A stretch of 64,000 nucleotides of DNA, taken from Candidatus Fimimorpha faecalis (lineage in GTDB: Bacteria > Bacillota > Clostridia > Lachnospirales > Lachnospiraceae). Both the position numbers and the translations under genes were made by a program. Below, piece after piece: positions 23,084-33,209 of this stretch (within the stretch, counting starts at the first letter, position 1; each line of letters begins with the position of its first letter). The notes under the pieces were generated by a model. The model did no database searches, was not told where the DNA came from, and was given only the letters and a program-made list of their open reading frames with translations. Location: NCBI GenBank assembly GCA_018712075.1, contig DVHN01000101.1, forward strand, positions 1 through 64,000, read 5' to 3'.

Positions 23084-25102
23084 TTATTCCTCTATTTGTT
23101 CTTCCTGTTGTTGCTGATTTTGTGCCTGTTTTTCTTCTATTTGCTCGCCTTCTAAATCAATTGGATCTTGGGCAGCAGATTCTACTTCTGACTCTTGTTT
23201 CAATTCTATTTGCTTTTGAGCCAATTCTTCTTGTTTTTTCTGGTCGGCTCTTGCTTCATGGAAAATATTCATAAATTCTTTTCCAGTAATTGTTTCTTGT
23301 TCAATTAAAAATGCTGCAATTCGATCCATAATAGTACGGTTATCTTTTAACAATGCTTTTGCCTTTTCATAAGACTCTTTTAACAGGCGCATTACTTCCT
23401 GATCAATTTGTGCCGCTGTCGCATCTGCACAATTCAACACTCTTCTTCCATCCAAATATTGATTTTCTACAGATTCCAATGCGATTAACCCAAACTTATC
23501 CGACATACCATACATCGTAATCATTGTTCTCGCATAGTTTGTCGCCTGTTCAATGTCATTGGAAGCTCCCGTCGTCACATTTCCAAATACAATTTCTTCT
23601 GCTGCTCGGCCTCCGAGTGCAGAAACAATCATCGCTTCAATTTCACTCTTTGTATTTAAGAACTTCTCTTCCTCCGGTGTATGCATAACATATCCAAGCG
23701 CTCCCATTGTACGTGGTACGATTGTAATTTTCTGAACTGGCTCACTATCTTTTTGAAGTGCACTAATTAACGCATGGCCAACCTCATGGTACGATACAAT
23801 ACGCCGCTCTTCTTGACTCATGATTCGATCTTTTTTCTCTTTACCAACCAATACCACTTCCACAGCTTCTAATAGATCACTCTGACGTACTACGCTGCGT
23901 CCTTGTTTTACTGCATTAATTGCAGCTTCATTAATCATATTGGCTAAATCAGAACCAACCGCTCCACTTGTTGCAAGTGCAATCGCTTCTAAATCAACGG
24001 TATCATCCATATGCACGTCTTTGGAATGAACTTTTAAAATATTGATTCTTCCTCTGAGATCTGGCTTATCCACAATAATACGACGGTCAAAACGGCCTGG
24101 TCTTAACAGTGCTTTATCTAAAATCTCTGGTCGGTTCGTAGCTGCCAGCACAAGCACACCTTTGGAAGCATCAAATCCATCCATTTCTGATAAGAGCTGA
24201 TTTAATGTCTGCTCTCGCTCATCATTTCCTCCGCCAAAACGACTGTCACGACTTTTACCAATTGCATCTATTTCATCAATAAAAATAATACACGGTGCAT
24301 TTTGCTGTGCCTGTTTAAACAAATCTCTAACACGAGAAGCACCAACACCCACGAACATCTCCACAAAGTCGGAACCAGATAATGAGAAGAATGGTACATT
24401 TGCTTCTCCTGCCACTGCTTTTGCTAACAACGTTTTACCCGTTCCAGGAGGTCCCACAAGCAATGCTCCTTTTGGAAGTTTTGCTCCAATCACGGCATAC
24501 TTATGTGGATTATGCAAAAAATCTACAATCTCAGTAAGAGACTCCTTTGCTTCATCTTGACCAGCTACATCTTTAAAAGTAACTCCCGTTTCTTTTTGCA
24601 CATAAACTTTGGCGTTACTCTTTCCAACGCCCATGACGCCGCCTCCGCTGCTGCCCCCCATCATCTTTCTTATCATAAATCCCATTAGTAACCAAAGGAT
24701 AACAAATGGCAATACATACATTAAAAGTAATTCTAAGAACCCAGAGTCATTCTCCTCATAAGTCCATGTCACTCCCTCTGCTGCATCCAAACGATCTACA
24801 AGTTTACTATCTTCATTTGTATATGGTGTATAGTATCGAATCAAACCGCCATTTTTTAATGTTATAACAATACGTGAAGTTTGAATCACTACCTCTTCTA
24901 CATTTCCATTATTCAATTGTTCCAAAAACTCACTATATGGAATTTTTCTTGTTGTTTTGCTGGAAATAAACTGGTTTAATCCCATAATTACCATGAAGGT
25001 AATAATTCCTACAATCACCAATGCTACAATAACTTGGGAATTTTTAGGTGTTTTCTGTCCATTATTATTGTTTTGATTTTGGTTATCCACTTTTTCCTCC
25101 AT
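23084..25102 (-). CDS. ftsH: ATP-dependent zinc metalloprotease FtsH
   Basis: [21 protein letters not shown] region, HEVGH zinc site. Confidence 0.96.
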   Translation of the reverse strand: MEEKVDNQNQNNNNGQKTPKNSQVIVALVIVGIITFMVIMGLNQFISSKTTRKIPYSEFLEQLNNGNVEEVVIQTSRIVITLKNGGLIRYYTPYTNEDSKLVDRLDAAEGVTWTYEENDSGFLELLLMYVLPFVILWLLMGFMIRKMMGGSSGGGVMGVGKSNAKVYVQKETGVTFKDVAGQDEAKESLTEIVDFLHNPHKYAVIGAKLPKGALLVGPPGTGKTLLAKAVAGEANVPFFSLSGSDFVEMFVGVGASRVRDLFKQAQQNAPCIIFIDEIDAIGKSRDSRFGGGNDEREQTLNQLLSEMDGFDASKGVLVLAATNRPEILDKALLRPGRFDRRIIVDKPDLRGRINILKVHSKDVHMDDTVDLEAIALATSGAVGSDLANMINEAAINAVKQGRSVVRQSDLLEAVEVVLVGKEKKDRIMSQEERRIVSYHEVGHALISALQKDSEPVQKITIVPRTMGALGYVMHTPEEEKFLNTKSEIEAMIVSALGGRAAEEIVFGNVTTGASNDIEQATNYARTMITMYGMSDKFGLIALESVENQYLDGRRVLNCADATAAQIDQEVMRLLKESYEKAKALLKDNRTIMDRIAAFLIEQETITGKEFMNIFHEARADQKKQEELAQKQIELKQESEVESAAQDPIDLEGEQIEEKQAQNQQQQEEQIEE

Positions 25103-25115
25103 CTCTTATGACAAT

Positions 25116-25139
25116 AAAGCGGTCTTTTTAGGCCGCTTT
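25116..25139 (-). terminator. Terminator-like hairpin downstream of clpX
   Basis: aaagcggtc ttttt ggccgcttt arms. Confidence 0.65.
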
Positions 25140-25259
25140 GCTTTTTGCTTATGAAGCAGAATAATCCTACTTCATCAACTACTCATTATAAAGACAGTTA
25201 TTATAAAAATCAAGAGATTCCATTATCTTTTTTCATCTGTAATTGTGAAAATTCTGTTA

Positions 25260-26627
25260 TCAACCTCTCATTTCGATACGAGGCCCTCCTGTATTTTCGA
25301 TATATTCCCTCGTGATCGTAACTCTTCCAATTGAATCATCTTTTGGAATCTCATACATAATATCTAACATGAAATCTTCTATGATCGCACGTAATGCTCT
25401 AGCTCCCGTATTCTTTTTCAATGCCTTTTCTGCAATCGCTTCCAATGCATCATCATCAAATCGTAAATCAACTTCATCGAGCGCCAAAAGTTTTTGATAC
25501 TGTTTTAAAATAGCATTTCTTGGCTCTTTTAATACTTTTACAAGCATATTTTTATCTAAAGCATCCAGTGTAAAAATAATTGGCAAACGTCCAATAAATT
25601 CTGGAATCATGCCAAATGCACGCAAATCTTCAATCTGCACTTGACGGAGTATGTTTTTATCATTATCATACTTATCTTTCAAGTCTGCCTGAAATCCCAT
25701 GGAAGATTTCTTATTTAAACGTTCCTTAATAATTTCCTCTAAGTCTGGAAATGCTCCGCCGCAAATAAATAAAATATTCTTTGTATTCACTGTCTCTAGT
25801 GGAACCATTGCATTTTTGCTATTTGCTCCAACTGGAACTTCCACTTCTGCACCTTCTAACAGCTTTAATAATCCCTGCTGTACCGATTCTCCACTTACAT
25901 CACGATTTGTTGTATTGCGTTTTTTCGCCAATTTATCAATCTCATCAATAAAAATAATTCCTCGTTCGGCTTTCTCCACATCATTCCCTGCGGCTGCCAA
26001 TAGTTTTGTTACTACGCTTTCGATATCATCACCAATGTAACCAGCTTCTGTCAGCGATGTGGCATCTGCAATCGCAAGCGGCACATCCAACAGTTTCGCT
26101 AAAGTACGAACAAGATATGTCTTACCACTTCCCGTAGGTCCAATCATCAACATATTCGATTTTTCAATCTCAATGTCATCCGTATTACCCGCAGCAATTC
26201 GTTTATAATGATTGTACACCCCTACCGAAATAACTTTCTTTGCATAATCCTGTCCCACAACAAATTCATTCAATTGTGCATTAATTTTATGTGGAGCGGG
26301 AATTGCTTTTATATCAAATACCGCCTCTGCTTTCTTTGGATTTTTTTTCTTTACTCTCTGTCTTTGCGGAATCTGATTCATCATATCATCTAGATTCATA
26401 TTTGCAGGAGGAACCATTGTCATCATATTATTATATGGAAATCCACTTGTACTCATTTGATCAAACGCTTTTTGCATACAATCATTACAAATACACATAT
26501 TGGTGCCTGGCATTGTAATCATTTTTCCAGCTTTACTTTCTGGCCTTCTGCATATATAACAAACTTTTTCGTATTCTTCCTGATTTGTATTTTTATTATT
26601 GGTATCTTTATTATTTGTATCTGACAT
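25260..26627 (-). CDS. clpX: ATP-dependent Clp protease ATP-binding subunit ClpX
   Basis: N-terminal CxxC zinc-binding domain, GPTGSGKTYLVRTLAK, GYIGDDIESVVTKLL, IEDFMLDIMYEIP. Confidence 0.96.
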   Translation of the reverse strand: MSDTNNKDTNNKNTNQEEYEKVCYICRRPESKAGKMITMPGTNMCICNDCMQKAFDQMSTSGFPYNNMMTMVPPANMNLDDMMNQIPQRQRVKKKNPKKAEAVFDIKAIPAPHKINAQLNEFVVGQDYAKKVISVGVYNHYKRIAAGNTDDIEIEKSNMLMIGPTGSGKTYLVRTLAKLLDVPLAIADATSLTEAGYIGDDIESVVTKLLAAAGNDVEKAERGIIFIDEIDKLAKKRNTTNRDVSGESVQQGLLKLLEGAEVEVPVGANSKNAMVPLETVNTKNILFICGGAFPDLEEIIKERLNKKSSMGFQADLKDKYDNDKNILRQVQIEDLRAFGMIPEFIGRLPIIFTLDALDKNMLVKVLKEPRNAILKQYQKLLALDEVDLRFDDDALEAIAEKALKKNTGARALRAIIEDFMLDIMYEIPKDDSIGRVTITREYIENTGGPRIEMRG

Positions 26628-26866
26628 AACGATCCTCTCTCTTTTTTTTAACTTTCATGCCTGCTTCACTTTGAAATCGTGTAAGCTTTGTTAGGATAAT
26701 ATGGCAGTTAACTTTTCCCCATGGAAAAATCACTTTATTATTATACGAGAAAATATTAAAATAGACAAGTAAATATTTTATTAACTATTTCCTAATCTTC
26801 TCTAAAGCTTTTACACAAAACAAAAAGAACCTCCATTGGAGCTTCTTTTTCAGCGATGCAATTATA

Positions 26867-26905
26867 AAAGGAACTGTACGAAAATCTACGTTACAGTTCC
26901 TTTTA
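26867..26905 (-). terminator. Terminator-like hairpin following the 53-aa ORF
   Basis: AAAAGGAACTGTA...TACAGTTCCTTTT inverted repeat. Confidence 0.65.
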
Positions 26906-26946
26906 AAAACGGTTTTTCTTTTGAAATCTGTTCTTCTTTGGATGCA

Positions 26947-27108
26947 CTACTCTTTTCTCTTCCTTTCCACTAGCTTCATATAAGATGTTCTTTCATCTTC
27001 ACTGATAAATCCATATCCACTGAATTTATTAATTAGTGACACTGCTTTTTCTATTTCATCTCTTGAAAATTCTGGCTGTGTTTTAATATATGTTTCTAAT
27101 AACGACAT
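26947..27108 (-). CDS. Small protein (53 aa), divergent from the XRE regulator
   Basis: MSLLETYIKTQPEFSRDEIEKAVSLINKFSGYGFISEDERTSYMKLVERKRKE; strong RBS AAAAGGAGGTGGGCCT before ATG; absent from the supplied ORF list (short). Confidence 0.65.
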   Translation of the reverse strand: MSLLETYIKTQPEFSRDEIEKAVSLINKFSGYGFISEDERTSYMKLVERKRKE

Positions 27109-27224
27109 AGGCCCACCTCCTTTTACTGTGTTGGGCTACAAGTTTACATCAACAAGAGAATCAGGAGAAGCAAGCTAGTCCTTTTTTTCTGTTTGAATAC
27201 AGTATAAAACATTTTTTCTCAATT

Positions 27225-27281
27225 GAAAAGTGAAAATTATACACTTTTCAAAAAAATTTCATGTAAAATTATACACTTTTC
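27225..27281 (+). promoter_or_regulatory. Operator-like repeats upstream of the XRE/S24 regulator
   Basis: Palindrome GAAAAGTG-N9-CACTTTTC (27225-27249) and 17-bp direct repeat aaaattatacacttttc at 27233-27249 and 27265-27281 (32-bp spacing). Confidence 0.65.
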
Positions 27282-27400
27282 TATTGAAATCAGCAAAATT
27301 TCCTATTATAATGATAATATACATTCTTTTATAAAATATCTATTTTTTCTACCGATGCAAATGATATTTATTTTACTTTTTTGAAAGGAGGTTTCTCACG

Positions 27401-28162
27401 ATGACTGATGTTTCTACTGGATTACGCAATATGATGAAACTACGCAAGTTAACAATCTCTGAATTAGCAGATGAATCCAATATTCCAGAAGATACAATTA
27501 AATCAATTCGAAGTGGTAAAACTAGAAATCCAGGAATTCAAACAATCATTCGTCTAGCTGACGCAATGCAATGTAGCATTGATGAACTAATCGGGCATAA
27601 GCTTAACAGTACAGAGGAAATGGAGTTCCTTTCTGCTTGGAAAAAATTAGATCAACATGGTCGCAAACTCGTTCAGGCAATTACAGATATTGAAGTATCT
27701 GACCGTCATCAAATATCATCTTCCAATCGCCTTATTTCTTGTATTGTATCTTCCAACAATTTAGGAGATGGATTTCTCTATGATAGTTTTCATATTCAAA
27801 CAATTGAAATCCCATCCAATAGTTTTCCTAATGCTGATTTTTGTATTTATATTAATACCGATTCGCTGTCTCCTATTTATTTTAAAGGAGATATTTTAGC
27901 AATCGAAAAGCGTTTCCCTCATAATGGTGAAACTGCAATTTTTATTCATCATAATATCGGTTATATACGCAGATATGAAGTTCAAAGAAATCAAGAACAA
28001 TTATTGCCATTGCTGCCAGCTTGTAAGACATTAGAAAATCAGCAATTATCAGATTACATTTGCTTTGGTACCGTCCTCGGAATTGTAAAGTTTTCTTCCA
28101 AAGAAAATTCTCGACGTCACAATGCAGCTTCTATGATACAATATATTAAACCAAATCTATGA
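27401..28162 (+). CDS. XRE-family HTH transcriptional regulator with S24/LexA-like C-terminal domain
   Basis: HTH (LTISELADESNIPEDTIKSIRSGKTRNPGIQTIIRLADAMQCSIDELIG), C-terminal YINTDSLSPIYFKGDILAIEK...; GAAAGGAGG RBS. Confidence 0.88.
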   Translation: MTDVSTGLRNMMKLRKLTISELADESNIPEDTIKSIRSGKTRNPGIQTIIRLADAMQCSIDELIGHKLNSTEEMEFLSAWKKLDQHGRKLVQAITDIEVSDRHQISSSNRLISCIVSSNNLGDGFLYDSFHIQTIEIPSNSFPNADFCIYINTDSLSPIYFKGDILAIEKRFPHNGETAIFIHHNIGYIRRYEVQRNQEQLLPLLPACKTLENQQLSDYICFGTVLGIVKFSSKENSRRHNAASMIQYIKPNL

Positions 28163-28208
28163 AAGGGCAGTCATATTAAGTTATATACTTAATATGGCTG
28201 CCCTTTCT
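28163..28208. terminator. Bidirectional terminator between the XRE regulator and htrA-like gene
   Basis: gaaagggcagtcatattaag...cttaatatggctgccctttc. Confidence 0.85.
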
Positions 28209-28235
28209 AACGCTTATCTCACCGATAATTTTATA

Positions 28236-29897
28236 TTATTCACTTGCCTGTGTTTGATCTTCTTGAACAGTTACACTATCTTTAGAAGCCAACGTTACGG
28301 AAACCGTTCTTTCTTCAAATCCATTTCCGCTTGGATGCTGAACGGTCAATTCTACTGTCTCACCAACTTCATAATAGTTTAATTCTGACCGAAGTGCATT
28401 TTTACCATCTACTGAGTTTCCATTTACTGCTGTAATAATATCATAGATGTTTAATCCTGCCTGATCTGCTGGTGATCCTTCTGTAATTTGCTGAATTGAA
28501 GCACCCTTTGGATAATTATTGTTTTGAACATAAGTATCGGATATATCAATTACTGTAACTCCAAGATATCCTCTCTTCTCTTCTGCTACTTCTGTTCTTA
28601 CTTCTTGATTCATCAATTTTGTAATAATCTCTTCCGCAGAGGTAATTGGAATTGCATAGCCAACTCCTTCTACTTCCTCGGCGCTATACTTAGCTGAATT
28701 GATACCAATTAATTCGCCATTTGTATTAAATAATCCGCCGCCGCTGTTACCTGGATTAATTGCTGCATCTGTCTGAAGCAATGTTCTCTCATATCCATCA
28801 ATCGTAACTTTACGATTCAATGCACTAATATATCCTACTGTCGTAGATGTTCCTTCTCCAAGTGCATTACCAATTGCAATAACACCATTTCCTTCTTGAC
28901 ATGCATCGGAATTTCCGATTGTCGCAACTGCAATATTATTCAATGTACCTTCTTGAATATTTTCCAATGGAACTTGAATAACTGCTAAATCCATTGCTTC
29001 ATCGGTACCCTGTACAATTGCATCTGCTGTTGTACCATCATTAAACTCTACAGAAATGTTTTTGGAAGTTGCACTATAAGTATAAAACCTTAATCCGCTG
29101 CTTTCTTCACCACTATCTGCTGCTGTTACATGGTTGTTTGTAACAATCAAAAGCGCCTCATCCGTTTTTCCGACAATCACACCTGAACCATATGCCTGTG
29201 CTTCTTGTGTCTGTGTTTGCGATTGACCAGCACCAAAGAACTGACTTAGTGGATCGTTACTAATTTCTGTTGTATATTCCAACGTATTTGTAATTGCAAC
29301 GATACTTGGCTTTACTTGTTGAACGATACCAGAAACATCCAGAACTTTCAGTCCACTATCAGAAGCAGAAGCAGTATCGGCAGCAGTATCACCACTCTTT
29401 GTCAATACTACCTGATTATTTGTCGTTGTGGCAACTTGATCTTTTGTTACAAAATTATTTTTCATGTACTGAATTCCAGCAAAGGCTCCGCCCACTGCTG
29501 CACCAACCACAACAAGACCTGCCGCAGCAACTGCTGCTACCCTTTTCATTTTGCTATGATCTTTTTTTCTTTTGTTTTTCTTTCTTTTTACTGGCACATT
29601 GGATGGGGATGCCTCTTGATAATAGTCATTCGAGTTTTGATTCGATGTTCCATTATAAAAGGATGTTTCCTGATATGTATCTCCAGTGGATGTATCATCT
29701 TGTGTAGAATTGGAATAATCCTCTCTTGATACATGAGTATAACGGTAAACACTTCCCTGTGACTCCGAGTTATTTTCTTCGCTTGAAGATTCATTATTAT
29801 TTACCTGATTGTAAGAATACTCGGATGGCTGCTGTTCATTTGATTGTGTATTGTTAAATTCTTCATTATCATTATAACCATTGAACTGATCTGACAT
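28236..29897 (-). CDS. HtrA/DegP-type S1C trypsin-like serine protease with PDZ domain
   Basis: TNNHV, TDAAINPGNSGGGLFN, PDZ GYLGVTVIDISDTYVQ...GSPADQAGL; single TM segment near N-terminus. Confidence 0.93.
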   Translation of the reverse strand: MSDQFNGYNDNEEFNNTQSNEQQPSEYSYNQVNNNESSSEENNSESQGSVYRYTHVSREDYSNSTQDDTSTGDTYQETSFYNGTSNQNSNDYYQEASPSNVPVKRKKNKRKKDHSKMKRVAAVAAAGLVVVGAAVGGAFAGIQYMKNNFVTKDQVATTTNNQVVLTKSGDTAADTASASDSGLKVLDVSGIVQQVKPSIVAITNTLEYTTEISNDPLSQFFGAGQSQTQTQEAQAYGSGVIVGKTDEALLIVTNNHVTAADSGEESSGLRFYTYSATSKNISVEFNDGTTADAIVQGTDEAMDLAVIQVPLENIQEGTLNNIAVATIGNSDACQEGNGVIAIGNALGEGTSTTVGYISALNRKVTIDGYERTLLQTDAAINPGNSGGGLFNTNGELIGINSAKYSAEEVEGVGYAIPITSAEEIITKLMNQEVRTEVAEEKRGYLGVTVIDISDTYVQNNNYPKGASIQQITEGSPADQAGLNIYDIITAVNGNSVDGKNALRSELNYYEVGETVELTVQHPSGNGFEERTVSVTLASKDSVTVQEDQTQASE

Positions 29898-30081
29898 AAT
29901 AATTCCTCCTCATTTACAAACAGTGTGGTTGATCTCCTCACTGTATGAATCTAATCTATAAGGTTAAAATTTACATCGGATGATTCTTTCATCCTTTTGT
30001 GCCTACAGTTTATCAATCATTTGTGATAAAATTGTGTTTTATCGCGTAAAAAACTTTGAACAAATTATGTGTCTTTTATGT

Positions 30082-31155
30082 TCACTGTTTTCTATTTTGT
30101 ATGTATATAAGAACAATTCCTGCTCCTGCAAATACAACAATTAAAACCCAAAAGCTCCATTCATTTTGAACATTTGTTTTGGCTTCTGTATTTTCTAGAC
30201 TTTCTTGTTCTTTCCATTGCTTTGTCGATTGTTTTTCTGACTCTGTTGTTTCTTCTTCTGTTTCTAGCTCACTTTGCTTTGTTTCCTGTGACGGCTTTGC
30301 AGCAGCTAAAATTTGAGCCGATTTAGCCGCTTCTGAATTCTCCACAGCTATTTGTACTTGATGTTGTTCCATAGAAGTTACCTCTGCTGGCATAGTCTGT
30401 TGCAAAACTAGTACAGGGTTTTCTGCTTGAGATGCAATTTCCTGGGATGCTACTGTTTGAGCTGGAACTGCTGGCTGCGAAGCCGCTGGCAGCGGATCGG
30501 CAGCCGATGTAGGATTAACTGGCTGTGAGGGCTGACTTCCTTCCTCCGTACCCGTCTCCTGTACGACTGGGTTCTCTACCAAGGAAAAATCAAACTTGGA
30601 AAAGGCTTCTTCTTGGGAAGTACGACTAATACAGAAAACTACCCTTCTTGGACTCATTACCCAAACCTCTTGCAGCTTCCATTGTCCCGCTGCCATCTCA
30701 TCCGTTGTAACACGCTCTCCTATATAAAGTCCAGGCTGCTGCATATTCATATCTACCAAAAAACTCTCTGAAGGTTGTATCGTACTTTGATAATTCAATG
30801 CTGTTACAACCCAATCACAAAATTCCTCCTTCAATTGCAACGCAATATAAAACGGCGCTCTGCGATTTACCCCTGTAGCAGCCACTCTGGATTTTTCTAA
30901 ATCAAAAACTTCCTCTAAACTCCTTTGCGGTTCTTCCCAAGTGCTTAATTCTGGCGTTGATTCCGTTCCTTCCGAAGTTGGCTCAAGTCCTCCTGAAGTT
31001 GATTCCATTCCCTCCGAAGTTGGCTGCATTACTGCTGTTTCACCAGATGGTTCAACCTGTGCCATTACTACTTTACTTTTCGTTGAAGAACAAACAAGAA
31101 TCACTGCCATAATGATAATAAATAAGCAAATCCATTCTTTCTTCTTATGCATCAT
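30082..31155 (-). CDS. Secreted/membrane-anchored hypothetical protein, Ser/Thr/Glu-rich, C-terminal TM
   Basis: Signal peptide-like start, low-complexity central region, C-terminal WSFWVLIVVFAGAGIVLIYIQNRK. Confidence 0.6.
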   Translation of the reverse strand: MMHKKKEWICLFIIIMAVILVCSSTKSKVVMAQVEPSGETAVMQPTSEGMESTSGGLEPTSEGTESTPELSTWEEPQRSLEEVFDLEKSRVAATGVNRRAPFYIALQLKEEFCDWVVTALNYQSTIQPSESFLVDMNMQQPGLYIGERVTTDEMAAGQWKLQEVWVMSPRRVVFCISRTSQEEAFSKFDFSLVENPVVQETGTEEGSQPSQPVNPTSAADPLPAASQPAVPAQTVASQEIASQAENPVLVLQQTMPAEVTSMEQHQVQIAVENSEAAKSAQILAAAKPSQETKQSELETEEETTESEKQSTKQWKEQESLENTEAKTNVQNEWSFWVLIVVFAGAGIVLIYIQNRKQ

Positions 31156-31416
31156 TTTCCCTCTCCTTTCCTAAATCTCTATGATTACTCTATAAAAATA
31201 TTCCGTTATTCAAGACTCGCAAGCGAATCTTGGCGCAGGATTCAGGTCAGCTCCAGCCGACATAATACTTCTCTGAATCTTTTTGCATTTGATAAATCTC
31301 TTCACTTTATACTATACTATGGAAGTTTTTTTAATGCAACTATATTATTTAATTGCAGTTGTTTAACTTTTTAATAGATTAGGATACCAATTAGCAACAG
31401 TCGTTTTACAGTATAA

Positions 31417-31459
31417 AAAAACAGGTAACACAGTTCTTTCTCCATGCTACCTGTTTCTT
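31417..31459 (-). terminator. Terminator downstream of the PTS/HPr operon
   Basis: AAACAGGTA...TACCTGTTTTTTT hairpin. Confidence 0.8.
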
Positions 31460-31554
31460 TCAAGACTTACAAATGTCTACACCACGATAATCTTATCTTC
31501 TCCAGCAGATCATGAATTTATCCGCCAGAGAAGGTGAGCTGTCATTATAATATT

Positions 31555-31809
31555 TTACATTGTTTCAAAAAATTGAATTAATTTTTCTAAATCTTCTTTT
31601 TCTGTAATTCCGTCACAAACAATCTGTATTTTATCCATATATTTAATGGATGCTGACATCAAATCTAATACCGCTCTTGGATCAATTTCCTTTCCATTTG
31701 CAATTAATGTAATTTTTGAATTACATTGAGAAGCGATCCGTGTCAGCTTTGCCGCAGGACGAGCATGAATTCCCATCTCATCCCTAACCGATACAACTTT
31801 GGATACCAT
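31555..31809 (-). CDS. HPr-family phosphocarrier (His15, Ala46)
   Basis: MGIHARPAAKL (His15 kept), DPRAVLDLM (position 46 Ala). Confidence 0.9.
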   Translation of the reverse strand: MVSKVVSVRDEMGIHARPAAKLTRIASQCNSKITLIANGKEIDPRAVLDLMSASIKYMDKIQIVCDGITEKEDLEKLIQFFETM

Positions 31810-31883
31810 AATACTTCCCCTTTCTTCCTAATCATTCCAGGCAGTTTCTTCTATTGTATCGGTTTTTTTCCAAAATCTCAAGA

Positions 31884-33146
31884 TTATTTTACTCCAAAAT
31901 GTTCAAACAAAATCTTTTCTGCTTCTACATTCCAGAGACCCTTATGAGCTTTACAACAATCTGACAGTTTCTTAAATAAAGGATCTGTCTTTCCAAGTTC
32001 TTCAAAATCATCCAATGCAGTTAATGGCATATTAAACTGTGTATAGGTCAACTTCTTTCCACCTGGAATACTTGGAAGATTTTTAGTTGCTTCTGCAATA
32101 CTGTCAATTCCTCCTACATGGGTAACCATAACTGCCGGTTCAATTGCACCTTTGGCTGCCAAGGTATTTGCTTCAATTAAATCATCTGTATTTCCACCCG
32201 TTGTTCCTAAAATATGTGTACTTGTATAATGTACATTATAAAGGTTAATATCTGCTTTAAATTGATTATCCGTAGGTCCTGCAAAGAAGTTCATACATCC
32301 GTCAAATGCTAATAATTGATCTGCCATTTCCGCAACTTGACGAATTGGTACATAAACAAATACATCATCGTATCCATGACCTTCTGTAATTTCCATCAAT
32401 TCTGCAATTGGATCTTGCATCTTTGCAGTATTGACATAATAAAGTTCTACGCCATTTTCTTTTGCATGTTCTTCTGGAATTACTTCTTTTGCACGTGCAA
32501 TCTTATCATCGCTTACATCCGTTACAACAATTCGTTTTGGCTTATTTTCAAACTGAATTCCGTAGCTAACTGCACCCAATCCCATTGGGCCACAGCCGCC
32601 CATAATTAAAATATTTCCGCCTTCTTTTGTTCCCATTGCATGGTTGTAATTCTTTTTATTTGTATGATAATTTGCATGATATCCACCGATAATACAGCTC
32701 ATTGGTTCTCCAAGAGATGCCTGGAAATAGGCTTCTCCATCATAATTTAATAAGCAGCCCAATTCCATTACTTCATGAGGAATTACACAATAAGTACAAG
32801 CTCCGCCGAAAAATTCATAGGAATATCCTGGAGATGCTAAACTACCCTTATAATTTAAAGCTGGCTGCAATGCAAACTTCTGACCAACTTTAAACTGATC
32901 CTTCCACTTTGCTCCAACTTGAACAATATCTCCAGAAAATTCATGTCCAACAATAATTGGATTTGTATCTATATTTTGAGGTGCACGTTTATGTTTCTTG
33001 CCTTGTTTTACTAATTTATAAGTTGACATACAAATACTGTCACTCATTACCTTTACTAAAATCTCATCCTCTTTTATTTCTGGCAATTCAAACTCTTCTA
33101 AACGTAAATCATCCATTCCATACATTCTAACTGCTTTTGTTTTCAT
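31884..33146 (-). CDS. Zinc-type medium-chain dehydrogenase, L-sorbose-1-phosphate reductase (SorE)-like
   Basis: GHEFSGDIVQVG, GGCGPMGLGAVSYGI Rossmann motif; located with hexitol PTS and a sugar-P kinase. Confidence 0.8.
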   Translation of the reverse strand: MKTKAVRMYGMDDLRLEEFELPEIKEDEILVKVMSDSICMSTYKLVKQGKKHKRAPQNIDTNPIIVGHEFSGDIVQVGAKWKDQFKVGQKFALQPALNYKGSLASPGYSYEFFGGACTYCVIPHEVMELGCLLNYDGEAYFQASLGEPMSCIIGGYHANYHTNKKNYNHAMGTKEGGNILIMGGCGPMGLGAVSYGIQFENKPKRIVVTDVSDDKIARAKEVIPEEHAKENGVELYYVNTAKMQDPIAELMEITEGHGYDDVFVYVPIRQVAEMADQLLAFDGCMNFFAGPTDNQFKADINLYNVHYTSTHILGTTGGNTDDLIEANTLAAKGAIEPAVMVTHVGGIDSIAEATKNLPSIPGGKKLTYTQFNMPLTALDDFEELGKTDPLFKKLSDCCKAHKGLWNVEAEKILFEHFGVK

Positions 33147-33209
33147 TATTTTTACCTCCTAATGAATCTAATTTGTGATATGTTTACTACCCTCTAATTT
33201 TAACCTATA

